A program made the position numbers and the translations under genes. The notes under the pieces are model-generated. The model did no database searches. It worked only from the letters and a program-made list of their open reading frames with translations, and had not been told where the DNA came from. 64,000 nt of DNA, taken from NCBI RefSeq assembly GCF_000003855.2, contig NW_003101680.1, forward strand, positions 816,976-880,975. The letters are read 5' to 3'. The stretch comes from Blastomyces gilchristii SLH14081 (lineage: Eukaryota > Ascomycota > Eurotiomycetes > Onygenales > Ajellomycetaceae). Below, in pieces: positions 1 to 10,809 of the stretch; positions within the stretch are counted from its first letter, which is position 1, and the number at the start of each line of letters is the position of its first letter.

Positions 1-1
1 A

Positions 2-1495
2 CTCCCACCGATAGCCAAGGACATTTTGATCAAGCTGCTCGAAAAAAATCCACTGAACCGCTTGGGGGCAAAGAATGGGACCTCTGAAATAAAAGACCAC
101 CCGTTCTTCAAAGGCACCAATTGGCACGATCTCCTCCAGCGGAAATATACAACTCCTTTCAAGCCCCATGACGCGGCAACAGACTTCTGGCCTGGGGCGA
201 AGGAGTACGACTCAGACAGGGGGCGAAAAGTGGAAGAAAAGATAGAAAATGGAAAAGTGTACCAGAGAGTAGTGGGCGCGAGTTGGCCACGATGCGAATG
301 GAATCAAACCGGCTGGGTGAGGGACGGAAGTACAGAGGACAACCCGGACAGGCCTTCATCTCCCACTAGGGAGGACTACGACGATGGATGGGAGTTGTTG
401 TGGGATCCGACGTCGTATCGATTCAACTTTCGAAATCGCTTCACTGATGAAACGTCCCCGGGCCGTCTCTCAGACAAATACTCCCGAACGTACCTGTGGG
501 GTATACCACAGGGGCCTCCAGCTGTCCCACCCGCGGCATCCAATCCAACGTGCAGGCCACCTCCCTTGAGTGAGAGAAAGGCGGCTCTTGCGGCTGCATT
601 GGTAGCCGGATACGGGGTGCGTGTGTTCTCACAGATCCTCAGACATGGGAATGACTTGAGCTTGGACTTCCCGATTCTTTGCTACAACCAACCCTACAGA
701 CCCAAAGAAGGCATTCTCAACTCGGTTGAATATTTCCATGAAATCCAGCTGACACCACTGGAGTGGGCGGTAGAGCACGACAGGCTCGATCTTGTCAATC
801 TGTCCCTGGCTCACGGCGCCGATGCGAACTATACCATCGAATCGGCAGAGGGGCCTGCCCTAGTGAAAGCAGTGCGACGAGGCAGCCTGAAACTAGTTGA
901 AGCGCTTGTGCAGAAAACCAACCGCGTCTCTGGAACAAGGGCACTTCTTTTAGCAGTGAAGCAGCAGCACAGCGCCATCGTCAACACGCTGCTTGCCAAC
1001 GGTGTTCAGTGCGACTTTGAGGAGTCTGACCGGCCGCTTCCCGACCGTCGATTTTTTTCCGATCGCGACACCACTCCTGATCAGCCAACCCCTCTACAAG
1101 CAGAACGTTTCGCACCTCCGCTCCTCCTAGCAGTTACATCCGGCAATGCAGATCTGGTGAAGGCACTGCTTGCGCACGGAGCTAATCCCCATGCTCCCTA
1201 CCATGGCGTCCGTGGGCTCCGTCGCGATCATGACGGCTCCGGTCTCAAGGTAGCGGCTAGCTTTACCTGCGGAAGGGTCATACAGTTGGCCATGGAGTAT
1301 TGGCAGAATTCCGAGATCGTCCAATTACTCCTCGATGCAGGCGCGGACATCAGTCTTCACCATCCAGTCTGGCCCGTGCCTGTCTGGCCTGTTGGGGGTC
1401 ATGTATGTGAGCCGGTACCCAGAGCTGTATATCTCGAGGTTACTGCTGGCCTGGAGGCAGCGATGGCAGAAAGAAAGAGGCAAGGGGAGTGCTGA
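2..1495 (+). CDS. AGC-type protein kinase C-terminus fused to ankyrin repeats (5' end outside window)
   Basis: The frame is open from base 2 to a TGA at 1493-1495 (497 residues visible), so the gene starts before the window. The first 50 residues are the end of an AGC kinase domain: the LLEKNPLNRLGA segment, then the HPFFKGTNW motif and the start of the AGC tail (TTPFKPH). A proline-rich linker follows, and from about residue 200 ankyrin-like repeats appear (TPLEWAVEHDRLDLV, PPLLLAVTSGNADLVKALL, IQLAMEYWQNSEIVQLLLDA). In known AGC kinases the tail regulates catalysis and ankyrin repeats bind proteins, so this looks like a kinase with its own protein-interaction module; the substrate is unknown. 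An alternative 3' end is possible: a GTATGT donor lies at 1402 inside the frame, and an exon-like charged stretch ends at the TAG near 1718. I cannot choose between the two without transcript data. Confidence 0.8.
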   Translation, partial: LPPIAKDILIKLLEKNPLNRLGAKNGTSEIKDHPFFKGTNWHDLLQRKYTTPFKPHDAATDFWPGAKEYDSDRGRKVEEKIENGKVYQRVVGASWPRCEWNQTGWVRDGSTEDNPDRPSSPTREDYDDGWELLWDPTSYRFNFRNRFTDETSPGRLSDKYSRTYLWGIPQGPPAVPPAASNPTCRPPPLSERKAALAAALVAGYGVRVFSQILRHGNDLSLDFPILCYNQPYRPKEGILNSVEYFHEIQLTPLEWAVEHDRLDLVNLSLAHGADANYTIESAEGPALVKAVRRGSLKLVEALVQKTNRVSGTRALLLAVKQQHSAIVNTLLANGVQCDFEESDRPLPDRRFFSDRDTTPDQPTPLQAERFAPPLLLAVTSGNADLVKALLAHGANPHAPYHGVRGLRRDHDGSGLKVAASFTCGRVIQLAMEYWQNSEIVQLLLDAGADISLHHPVWPVPVWPVGGHVCEPVPRAVYLEVTAGLEAAMAERKRQGEC

Positions 1496-2849
1496 GAAGC
1501 GGTATGTAATCTCTTGAGATGTTTTCTTCTCGATCCTTCCACCAATCCTTTCAGATGAAGGAGATTCTGACGTTGATACTCAAGGGTACAAACAAGTTTT
1601 TTATGTCATGCAGCAGAAGATGAGGTGGTTGTGGCTGCACCCTCCAAAAAAGGGGATGCCAAGATAGGCTCAATTGAGAAAAACATCATAGAACAAGAAC
1701 CGAAGACCAAGCCAAAATAGACTGCTAGATATAAGTGTGGACCTGACTCTTCATTTCTGTTACCTGCTTTCTTTTGAACTCATTAACTTATTCTTTCTTC
1801 TTCAGCTGCTCTGAGAATTCTGCAGATGACAAGTTGACAACACTGCTCTCAATTGTAATGATTAATAGCAAAAATTTTCACATTGTATTTTTAACTTGAA
1901 CAGTCTTTGATGAAAACTACTGACTGTTTTTCTTGAATTAGGAAGATATATTATTTTATTTTATATTTATTTTTATACACTTTGAGAAAAGAATTAATCA
2001 ATCTAAATAAAAAAATATTACAGAATTGAAAATTATTTACAGAAGTTATATTTCTCTCTAGAGAAATCAGAGTCAGAGTCAGACAAAGAAAAGAAAGAGA
2101 AATAATTATATTCACAGAAAATATAAAAATAAATTAATATAAAAATATTATAGAATACATTGATGCAAAAAACATGAGATTGTGAATATATATCAATGAA
2201 TCAAATTGCACAGAATTTAGTATGAGAAAATATTCATTGATACTGTACTCCGTATTTCAGCACTAATAGCTTAATTACACTAATTATACACGACAAGGGG
2301 ATAGTTATCATACCGTATTTAATACGCATATCATTCCCCTTTCTCTAATAGCTACTGGTATTCCTTTCCATGTTCTATTTACCATATATGGATACCCCTG
2401 GAACGAAGTGAGCAAAACGGCACATATCACCCCTTTTCAAATCAAGGGCGAAAAGCTGCTTGGAGGGAGAGAAGGGGGGTGTTGTAGAGATACACACGCC
2501 CATTGAGAGCCAAATAACAATACCGTCTGTCGTGCCTGCATCTAGGCTTTTTTTTTATTTTAAGGAGGGAGCGAAAGACGGGAAACACAATCAATCAATC
2601 AATCAATCAATCAACCAGCCAATCTCAATCATTGGCCAACAGAGAGAACGAGATTAGAGAAAACAAAGAAAGGGAAAAAAAGAAAACGAAAAAAAGCAAC
2701 GAGAAGAAATGGAATAAAGTAAAATAAAATAAGATAATACGAGCGAGCTGAGCTACAACTATACACACAAGCAGAACGAAGAGGAAAAATGGAAATATTA
2801 TGGGGAAACAGGCTCGTAAGAAGGGGCGGGATTTTGTGTGTGTATATAA

Positions 2850-2883
<34 letters not shown>

Positions 2884-3827
2884 TTAAGTACGAAATCAAA
2901 ACAGGGGGGGGATTGATTGTATTGAGTTACCGGCAAGCGAAAGGCAAGGCAATGATCAAGGCGAGGAAACGAGTAGGCTGCAACAGAGGAGAGGAAACAG
3001 AATTCTTTGACAGGCAGACGAGACGAGACGAGACGAGACGAGAAAAAGAGAGGGGAGGGAGGGGAGGCTGTGTTATCGAAAAAGAGGAAAGAGAGTGGGA
3101 AAAACAACAGAAGGCAGAAAGGAGACTAGCCGTGCTGAGAGGTCTTTGTATCTTTCATTTCTCATCATCTTCCCCTCATAGCCCCATTCCCACCCAAGAT
3201 CAGAGCACTGATAGGAGATTCCTTAAAACGAGCAGCACGTAAAATGATAATGAGAAGGACAGGGGAATAATATGTTGATTGCTTGATTGGAAAATAATTT
3301 TTAAGAAAAAGGAAAAAAGACAAAATATTTCCCAGGTTTCCGCGCGTTCTTTCTTGCCCTCCTTTCTTGCTTTCGCAACTCTCCAGTTCAATTGTAGCAA
3401 ACGCCGCCTGATCGAAAACTAAAATGGATAAAAACAACCCCCTTGAGAATAATTAGAAGGACGTCCATCTTGTCACTTGAGAGGAGAAGGGTTTGGAGCT
3501 TTGTCTGTGAAACACCACACCCCCAACCCACGCCCATGCCCACGCCATATATCGATTCGATCCCTTTCATTTGGAAACAAAATAAAAAGGAAAGAAAAGA
3601 AAAGTAATCTCCTTTGCTTTCATCGTCTGTGTGGATTTTTTATCTTTTTTTACCTTTTTTTTTACCTTTTTCTTTTTTTTTGGACATATCTGTATAGTTT
3701 GGTTTTTCTTTTTAATTTTTGTGTCCACCAGGAATGGCCACCGCCCCAACCCACAGCATGGTTTTATTTTGGCGCAAACCAAGAAATTGTAAGGAGAAGG
3801 GAGGGAAGGGGGATTGCCTTGTCATCC
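1496..3827. other. Intergenic: AT-rich CpG-free relic plus simple repeats
   Basis: No convincing gene is seen. Bases 1703-2250 contain no CG dinucleotide and are very AT-rich, as expected for a mutated transposon relic. Downstream are a (CAAT)n run at 2588-2613, alternating AT then GT at about 2850-2883, (AGACG)n near 3017-3040 and purine-rich low-complexity DNA. Open frames across 2625-3107 and 3477-3995 are low-complexity and show no protein-like features. The last part is the 3' flank of the 14-3-3 gene. Confidence 0.7.
2588..2613. repeat. (CAAT)n microsatellite
   Basis: About six and a half tandem CAAT units in the intergenic spacer. Confidence 0.9.
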
Positions 3828-5005
3828 TCAAGAAGCACCAGCAGCAGCCTCCTCCTTCTTCGGTTCTTCCGCAGCAGGCACATCAGCAGCAGCCGCGTCA
3901 GCCTCGGCGCCCTCAGCACCCTCCGCACCCTCAGCAGGCTTATCCTCCTTGGGCTCACCAGATTGCGCAGGTTCGGGCTCAGCGCCGTCAGATGAGGTCC
4001 ACAGAGTCAAGTTGTCACGGAGCAACTGCATAATTAGAGTGCTATCGCGGTATGACTCTTCAGACAGGGAGTCGAGTTCAGCAATGGCATCATCGAATGC
4101 CTGTTTGGCCAGATGGCAGGCACGGTCTGGGGAGTTGAGGATCTCATAGTAGAAAACGGAGAAGTTGAGGGCGAGACCCAGACGGATGGGGTGGGTGGGC
4201 GTCAGCTCGGTTTGGGCAACATCGGTGGCGTTCTGTGTGGTGATGGTTAATCATGTTTGCTAGGCACAGTTCAAAATAAAAACTGGTGTAGCAGGAGGGT
4301 ATGTACCTTGTATGCCTCGTGGGCGGCAGTCGCAGCAACCTTGCGCTTGTTACCGGAAGCAAACTCAGCGAGATAACGGTGGTAGTCGCCCTTCCTGCAG
4401 ATTGCGTACGTGGTATTGTGTTAGTATATGGTTCCCCAAAAAAAGAACATGATTCGCCAGGCACGAAATGTAGATCAACACAACTCCAGTATCTGAGAGC
4501 CCAAACGCGTACATCTTGTGGTAGAACACCTTGGATTCACCAGATTCGGCTTTGGGAATCAAAGATTGATCCAGAACGTCAAGAACATCCTGACAAACGC
4601 GCTCGAGTTCGGCCTCGATCTTTTGGCGGTACTCGCCAATGATAGCAACATGTTTCTCAGAACCCTTCGAGTCCTCTTTCTGCTCGATGGAGGAGATTAT
4701 GCGCCAGGAAGCACGGCGAGTTCCAACAACGTTTTTGTAGGCAACGGAAAGAAGGTTGCGTTCGTCAACGGTAAGTTCACCACCCAGCTAGTTGGATTGA
4801 ATTGGTCAGTATAGAAGAAGGGTAAGTGAAGAAGTATGGGGTATATTTGCAGAGATGTACTTACATTGGCAACTTCCTATAAAAGGTGCGATGCGATGCC
4901 TGTCAGCGAATGGCGTGCTACAGCCTCAAAGCACAAGAAGATAGATAGAGCACGGACAAACCTTCATATATGTGACCATTTCTACACGATGCGGTTAGAA
5001 AGAAG

Positions 5006-5047
<42 letters not shown>

Positions 5048-5418
5048 CCCAGAACATTATTTTGAAGGGAAGAGGAGCCAGGGACTAACCATCATAACGC
5101 TCAGCCTGCTCACAGAGCCTGGCAAGAAACGTTTTGCTATAAAGAAGTGTATCAGTATGAGGTCCTCTTTCCCGCGGCCCCCCCCCCCCCTTTTCAACAC
5201 ATTTCACAAAGCGCACAAGAAGCAGGGTGGGCAAATTACTTATCACGCTGTTTGACACAATGGAGTTAGCATAACGATTCAGAAACACAGGGACAGAGGA
5301 AAGGTATAGGAGAGAGGAGGAGAGGAGGAGGAGGAGGAGGAGGAGGAGGAGGCAGCATGTTTTGCGAGGCCGTGGGATGCGCGCCTAATAGGAGGGGTAA
5401 ACCTACTTCTGAGGTCAT
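3828..5418 (-). CDS. 14-3-3 family phosphoserine/threonine-binding protein
   Basis: Spliced by hand into eight exons: complement of 3828-4232, 4307-4394, 4513-4787, 4865-4876, 4962-4981, 5090-5136, 5240-5247 and 5407-5418. These total 867 nt, 288 residues. All junctions are GT-AG. The protein reads [20 protein letters not shown], then the family landmarks [51 protein letters not shown] and [13 protein letters not shown], with an acidic Ala/Glu-rich tail of about 45 residues. 14-3-3 dimers bind phosphorylated client proteins and control signalling, cell cycle and morphogenesis; fungi usually have one or two copies. The family length is normally about 260, so only the tail is long. The first five exons are tiny (12, 8, 47, 20 and 12 nt), and the introns hold long homopolymers (A40 at 5006-5045, C-run near 5171-5181, GGA repeats near 5315-5352, plus-strand reading). 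Confidence 0.96.
5006..5045. repeat. A40 homopolymer inside a 14-3-3 intron
   Basis: Forty consecutive A on the plus strand, which is T40 on the transcribed sense strand. It lies in the 4982-5089 intron, next to the 20-nt exon. Confidence 0.9.
5315..5352. repeat. (GGA)n repeat in first intron of 14-3-3
   Basis: Imperfect then perfect GGA triplets on the plus strand, between exon 1 (5407-5418) and exon 2 (5240-5247). Confidence 0.85.
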
Positions 5419-7127
5419 GGTGGGAGAACGGCGGGAAAGACGATGGGGAGATTTAGTGGAGGATAGAAGAGTATGGGAGTGGAAAGGCGGAGCAATCGGG
5501 AGAGACGTGAGAAAGCAGCGGGACAGACAGCGAGACAGAAGATGAGGAGGAGGACGGGCAAAGCAGACGACGGACGAGGAAGAAGTTTGACGTTGTTGAA
5601 GGCAGACGACGAGAGAATGAGGTTGTGATGATGGGCACGCCGCTGACTAAGCTGTTAGTTAGTTACAGATTCAACCTCTTCATGCTTTTACAGTCTTAAA
5701 AAGTCACAACAACTCCTCTCACTAAAACACTGCCACACTGGTGATGGTCTTGTTCATACAGGAGGGGTATTTATTATTATAGTTATTATTGTAACAACAA
5801 GCTGGATGGATTGAGATTTATGATATGGATGTTATGTACTGCCCTTAACTTATGCATTTTTTGCCATGCTCATCATCTAAATATCTATAGAGTATCTACA
5901 GAGTATCTATCATGCATTTCTCCTGATCTTACAGATCTCCTGCAGCCTCAGCCTCACTGCAGCTGTCTTTTTCAGACAACTGGAAATCTCCAGGTTATGA
6001 GGATAGAATATCTAACTATCCTCATCAGACACTGGGCACATCCATTCTCTGTTTCCTATGCTTCTTCTAACACAACAAACAACCCTGAATTACATTGATC
6101 TTCTCTCATGAATGCAGCCCTTGCCCTAGTTACATAAATAACTATATACCCTGCCTATCTGCCTGACATGTTATGTGCCCTGCATCAGACAGACTTCAAA
6201 ACATTGCTTCCTGTCCAATCCTTTCATTCCAGCAGATTCCATGCATGTATCTAAAATCTCCTCCTACATATGCACTTTTGCACTAACCCACAATTTACTA
6301 AAAATCTAAAAATCTCCCAACAAGGTATCTCTGAGATTAAAATAATATGGATGAACCAACAACGTCCAACACCTGCCTGTATGACGTATATGAAAAACGA
6401 GAATAGTAATGGCAGGTATGTGTGGTCAAGCGGAGAAATTAAATTTATTTTCTCAAAAGCAAAAGTTATACTTAACCTTAAAAATAAAAGGATATGAACA
6501 TATTTCATATGAAATGATCCAACCAGGCACAGTGGTTTATATCGTGGAAAAATAATACCCGTTTATCCTAAAGAATTTATTGCTTTGGCTTCATGGGTAG
6601 ATTGGTTTCTGAATTTCATGAAAAATTGAAAATTTTATGGCACAATAATAACGCAACATATGCATATATCTCTAATAATCTGGTGTGAAACCCGGCGTGC
6701 GATGAGAGCAGGCTGAAGCATAAATACCTAGTATTATTTATTATACTGTTCAGCGGCCTAGTAGTCGACTTGGGGACCCTAGCATCAGCCTGCTTGGGGG
6801 AACATAACACTGAGGGTGATATCTCCATCCTTGTGCAGGTAGGTTTGTGGCTTGTCATAGATGCCAGTGATATAAAAGAGCAGTTCAGAATGTTCAATAT
6901 GGAATTATAGTCATGATAAACTCAGCATTATTCGCATTCATAGTACAGTCATACAAATCTGTTCTACTCTTTAATCATTCAGATAAATAGTTTTGATGCA
7001 TTTAACCCAAAAATGTCAAAGAAAGATATCGCCTTGAAAAAAAGAGTCAAGGAAAAAGGAAATCAAAAATGCAAGAAAAGAAATCTACGCTCTGAGTTTC
7101 ATCCGAAATGTAAAAAATGCCCCGTCG
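5419..7127. other. 14-3-3 upstream region followed by CpG-free transposon-like relic
   Basis: Bases 5419-5640 are the purine/pyrimidine-skewed upstream region of the 14-3-3 gene. From 5643 to 6362 there is no CG dinucleotide, although the block is only moderately AT-rich and is full of TG and CA. This is the pattern left by mutation of CpG in repeats. Short open frames here have no recognisable product. The part to 7127 is AT-rich with no gene seen. Confidence 0.65.
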
Positions 7128-7436
7128 TTATGATAAAGGCAGACGTACATCGGTATCCTCAAACAGGGTCGCTGCAGAGGTGAAATATCCCACCCCCGTT
7201 TCCGAATGCCCTGCAAACAAAAGGCCGATTAAGTTCGTCCCGCCATCGAATACAAAAGCTGTCTTATTCCCCTTCTCGTCGGATTCAAGGTGTAGATTCC
7301 GCAATGCCTGAGATTTTCCAGCGGTAAAATCTATCCGACGGCCAATCTTATACAATGGCGAATCATGAATGTGTTCCTTTGCGGAGGGTTGATCCATAAG
7401 ATAGTTGACCCGAAAAGACCCTGAATCCATCTTCAA
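7128..7436 (-). pseudogene. Relic of a fungal trypsin-like serine protease C-terminus, GDSG lost
   Basis: A frame on the minus strand has the layout of the last third of fungal trypsin-like (S64-like) proteins: YKIGRRIDFTAG, then LRNLHLES, then FVFDGGTNLIGLLFAG and GYFTSAATLFED. In intact relatives I expect GDSG with the nucleophile Ser just before the FVFD strand; here that position reads EKGNKTAFVFD. A block before it also seems missing, because only four residues separate LHLES from it. No N-terminal protease half is seen upstream; instead an F-box/LRR relic follows. It could be a non-catalytic member, but the missing half makes a relic more likely. The family call is from memory of its motifs. 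Confidence 0.45.
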
Positions 7437-7489
7437 CTAAACCAACCGGCGGTCCCTAGAAAGTGGTCTTAGCATTGCAATATTTAATC

Positions 7490-7490
<1 letters not shown>

Positions 7491-7529
<39 letters not shown>
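7491..7529. repeat. A39 homopolymer
   Basis: Thirty-nine A on the plus strand. On the minus strand it is a T-run following a GT and preceding a TAG near 7440, so it could be the polypyrimidine part of an intron in the adjacent relic. Confidence 0.9.
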
Positions 7530-7531
<2 letters not shown>

Positions 7532-7539
7532 CGCTCAAC

Positions 7540-8600
7540 AGGGCAGGACTAGGTATATTTATATTCCGTAACACCGGCCACCTTGGAAAACATTCAGCTT
7601 TCCTATCCATTAACTCAGAAATTGCACTTATCCATCTCCCACCAACTTTCCCGTGATCGTATCCGCGAATACATAAATATTTTAGGTTGGGTGAACAGCC
7701 TGTCAACCAACCGACGACGAGCCGGTGAGGCGGCCGATACTGGGGATGCTGACGGCGACGGGGGCGATGGTGAGGGCGATGCAGGTTTAAGTGAATCATT
7801 ATGTTTCCACGGCTGCCCCTCCCGCTACTCCTCAGCCTCAGAGTAGTTTTCTTCCCAATAATCTGCAAACATCACTTCGTTTGAATCGGGCCCCAGCAAG
7901 GAGTTAACCCCGATGCTGAGATTGGTCAGAGCTATGAATCTATTCAATGATCTGATAGAACTGGCAACTCTAAAAGGGCGCCTAGTTTCTACCCCTTCCA
8001 TAGCAGGTTCACGACTAGCCATTGGGTTGGCAGATGCAGGCCCTGACGACGCTGGAGTGGTATCATCAACTGTCAAGCCACTGTTGGTAGAACATCGGAC
8101 ACATTGAGCCAGGCCGATATCCAGAATACGCAATGTGCACCTGTGTACTTGCAGATGGCAACCCATTATTGCGGGATCTATACAGTCCGAGGATTTACTG
8201 GAGCAGACCAAAGCCCCAGCGCTATACCTAAGCTCTCTTAGAGCTTTTGGCGGCGTAAGAATCGGCACGAGGAGCTCCAATGGAATGTTGCAACGGGTGA
8301 GGTGGATCTTTGAAACGTTTGAATCAGTAGCTATAGGCATTGACGAGGGTCATCTGGTGGCTGCGAGTAGTCGGCAACACAGGGTCGCCAGACAGTTAAA
8401 TCCTCAACACTCATCGTCTCCATGGACTAGAGTTGATGGCAGCTTCCGAGAAATTGCAATATGGCATGCTCTGAGGTACGAGTCTGGAGAAACGTGCCGA
8501 CATGGCGCAGATTCCGCAGACACCTGGTTTGCATAGAGCCATTGATGAGGCGTAGGATGTCCATAACCGTACTTCCAGTTCTATTGGATAGTTTCAAGTT
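7540..8600 (-). pseudogene. Decayed F-box/leucine-rich-repeat-like gene
   Basis: Pieces of one protein type lie in order on the minus strand but in different frames. Near 8560-8420 is an F-box-like piece (ICAMSARFSRLVPQSMPYC). At 8340-7825 is a repeat-like piece (IHLTRCNIPLELLVPILTPP, KALRELRYSAGAL, FIALTNLSIGVNSLLGP). At about 7690-7560 is a C-terminal piece (NLKYLCIRGYDHGKV, ELMDRKAECFP). This order matches fungal F-box proteins with degenerate leucine repeats, a large and fast-evolving family whose members recruit targets to SCF ubiquitin ligases. Stops separate the pieces, and the shift near 7690 occurs without an obvious splice pair. Some gaps could be introns I failed to place, so a poorly modelled living gene remains possible. 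Confidence 0.45.
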
Positions 8601-9359
8601 TGAGATTCGGAAAGACCGCTGGGAAAATCGTAGCGGCGGAGTGGTTAAAGCGTTTTTGCTGGAACCTCTTTTCTCGCTCCACGTAAAAATAAATATCAAA
8701 AATTGAAAGATTGGTGAAAGGGCCAAAGAGCAAAAGAGCCCCCCCCGACTCTCCCCTGGGGCGCCATGATGAAACCTTTCATCCGACAGAGACAGACTAT
8801 CTCGCAAGTCTCAATTCCCCTTTAAAACACACAGCACCACAATGAGAGAGTTGTCTGCATTCTAATTCTCTAGGTATGTCATAGCTTGATGAAATAGCAA
8901 AGTTAAGACGGAAGAAAATCGCTTCCTCTGCTGTGATCAGACTCAACACGACACTGTTCATGGGAATAGGATAGAAGGTATTAGAGATAAGCCGAAAAGA
9001 CAGGGGGCACCGTGAAAATGCGATTAACACCGCTGATATTGCTGTATAGCAAGGCTAGGAAAACATTTCTGGTAATAGAGCTGAGGTATAAAATAATAAA
9101 AGGCCCTGAGGCTTTCAAGCGACAATTGCGGGGGGTTTTGTTGACACTTCTAAAATTAAAAAGAAAAAAGGAAACATGCAAAAGATATGGATGATAAGGG
9201 GGTGTGAAAAATGTATATGGCACGGAGGGGGAAAAGGGGAAAAGGGGATGAGAAGGGGTAATAACTAACAACTCAGGGTAAATGTAGTTTGAAAGCCATC
9301 CACCAATTCATCATTTCCACATCTCAGAAATACAGACAAAAAATAAGAAAACTCAAAAA
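8601..9359. other. Intergenic, nothing recognised
   Basis: AT-rich sequence between the F-box relic and the 3' end of the eIF3j gene. Open frames on both strands are short and without motifs. A GGAGTGGTTAAAGC string near 8636 looks like a tRNA D-arm but has no matching anticodon arm or T-arm. Confidence 0.6.
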
Positions 9360-10514
9360 TCACATAAAATCATCATCATCCAAATCATCCCCATCATACG
9401 CCGTAAGATCCGCCCCGCGCGCGCCTCCAACATCCCGCCCAACAACCACGCTCGTCTTCGTCTTCGCTGCCTTACTCTTCTTTCCCCCTTTCTCGGCCGC
9501 CTTCTCCTCCTTCAGCTTCTCATTGCTCACCGCCGTCAACGCACTCGCAATCTTCTTAATGTCCCCACTCGATAGCTCCTTCACGAGCTTCTTCGCAAAA
9601 TCCTGCGCCCATATTGGATATTGCGGCTTCTTCGACTGCGCCGTTAAAAGCGGGATAAGCACCTCGGTCAGTTCTGCGAACTGCGTCTTGGTTCCCGGCT
9701 TGAATAGGGGCATGGCGGAGAGGTCTATGGATTTGGTCGGGTCCGATTTGTCGCCGATGACGACTGCGGCTCTGGGGATTGCGGAGCGGGTGCGCTTCAG
9801 GTCGATATCGCCGATGAGGTCTTCGGCGTGGGCGAGGTCTGCATCCTTCTCTGTGCGACGGAGGCGGGCGCGTGCGGCGGCGTCGTCGTCTTCGTCGTCG
9901 TCGTCTTCATCGTCGTCGTCGCTGGATCGTTGTTCGCGCCGTCTCTGTTCCTTGCGCTCTTGTATCCGTTGGGCTTTTGATTTCTTCTTGGCAGCCGCTT
10001 CGGCTTCGGCTTTTGCTTTCTCTGCAGCGGCTTTGGCGGCCTTTTCACGCTCGACTTCAGAGTCTTCAGCTGCTTCCCAGTCATCGACTACCTAGATATT
10101 TCCCAAAAAAAGGGTTTGTTAGACAAAGGTCATGGTTGGCGCGGCGGGGCTCTATCTGAGGAAAAGGCATACATCATCGCTGTCCTCCTCGTCATCGAAC
10201 TTTCGTCTGTGTGTCGTAGCTGCAATAAGCGGGGGAGAGGAGGGGGGAGTACTCTCCTCCTCATCATCTATATTTAAGTCAAAAAACACAACGTTCCGAA
10301 GTTAGCCCCGTGAACCTGCATAGACATGTAATATCTAGCCTAACTAAGCTACATGGCATTGGCATAGGATATTCCCCTAGTCTCCACTTTGCAAAAAATA
10401 AAAACATGTAAATATATATGTAATACATAGCAGGGTGCCCTGCCATATATGATCAACAGCGCTCCGTCATCTCTCCTGAAGTTATCTAGACATACCCCAC
10501 TTTGAAGGCGCCAT
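9360..10514 (-). CDS. hcr1: Eukaryotic translation initiation factor 3 subunit J
   Basis: Three exons: complement of 9360-10091, 10173-10267 and 10496-10514. Together 846 nt, 281 residues. The start MAPSKWDDEEE carries the acidic N-terminus expected of eIF3j; next come HRRKFDDEEDSDDVVDDWE, a lysine/alanine-rich helix, an acidic run, and the conserved C-terminal half (LFKPGTKTQFAEL, DFAKKLVKELSSGDIKKI), ending in DGDDLDDDDFM. eIF3j binds the 40S decoding centre, stabilises eIF3 on the ribosome and helps 20S pre-rRNA processing in yeast. The length matches the family (about 265-280). The start codon sits in exon 1 of only 19 nt, chosen because it restores the invariant W-D-D-E sequence across the intron. 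Confidence 0.93.
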
Positions 10515-10809
10515 GGCCTGATAACAACCGCTGGTGTTAGCAAGAGGTTTTCGTGCGTATCGCGAGTTTATCGATAAGAAGGTTTCAGGGCGCTGTGAGC
10601 AGCAGCTAACAGCAGTGCGCTCAGGCAGGGAGGTGGATGGCAGTTGTAAATGTGTCGTGTCGTGTGTGATCCTGACGGATTTTTTTTTTATCTTTTCTGC
10701 TGCCCAAACTCCAGAATTGCACGTGAATTGGATTGGAGGCTAAACCTGTTCGGGTAAGTAGCGACCAGGCTAGTTGTTCCCATCATCCCATGTCACTATC
10801 AAAAAACGA
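10515..10809. other. Divergent upstream region of eIF3j and the HNH-type gene
   Basis: About 295 bp between two divergent starts. It contains a T-run at 10680-10688 and a CACGTG E-box near 10720. No gene is seen. Confidence 0.5.

Noticed and set aside
2625..3107. 160-codon minus-strand open frame
   Set aside because: Consists of translated simple repeats (THTHTHTYIYIY, poly-F/L/S).
8625..8660. tRNA D-arm-like GGAGTGGTTAAAGC
   Set aside because: No anticodon or T-arm follows in the next 60 bases.
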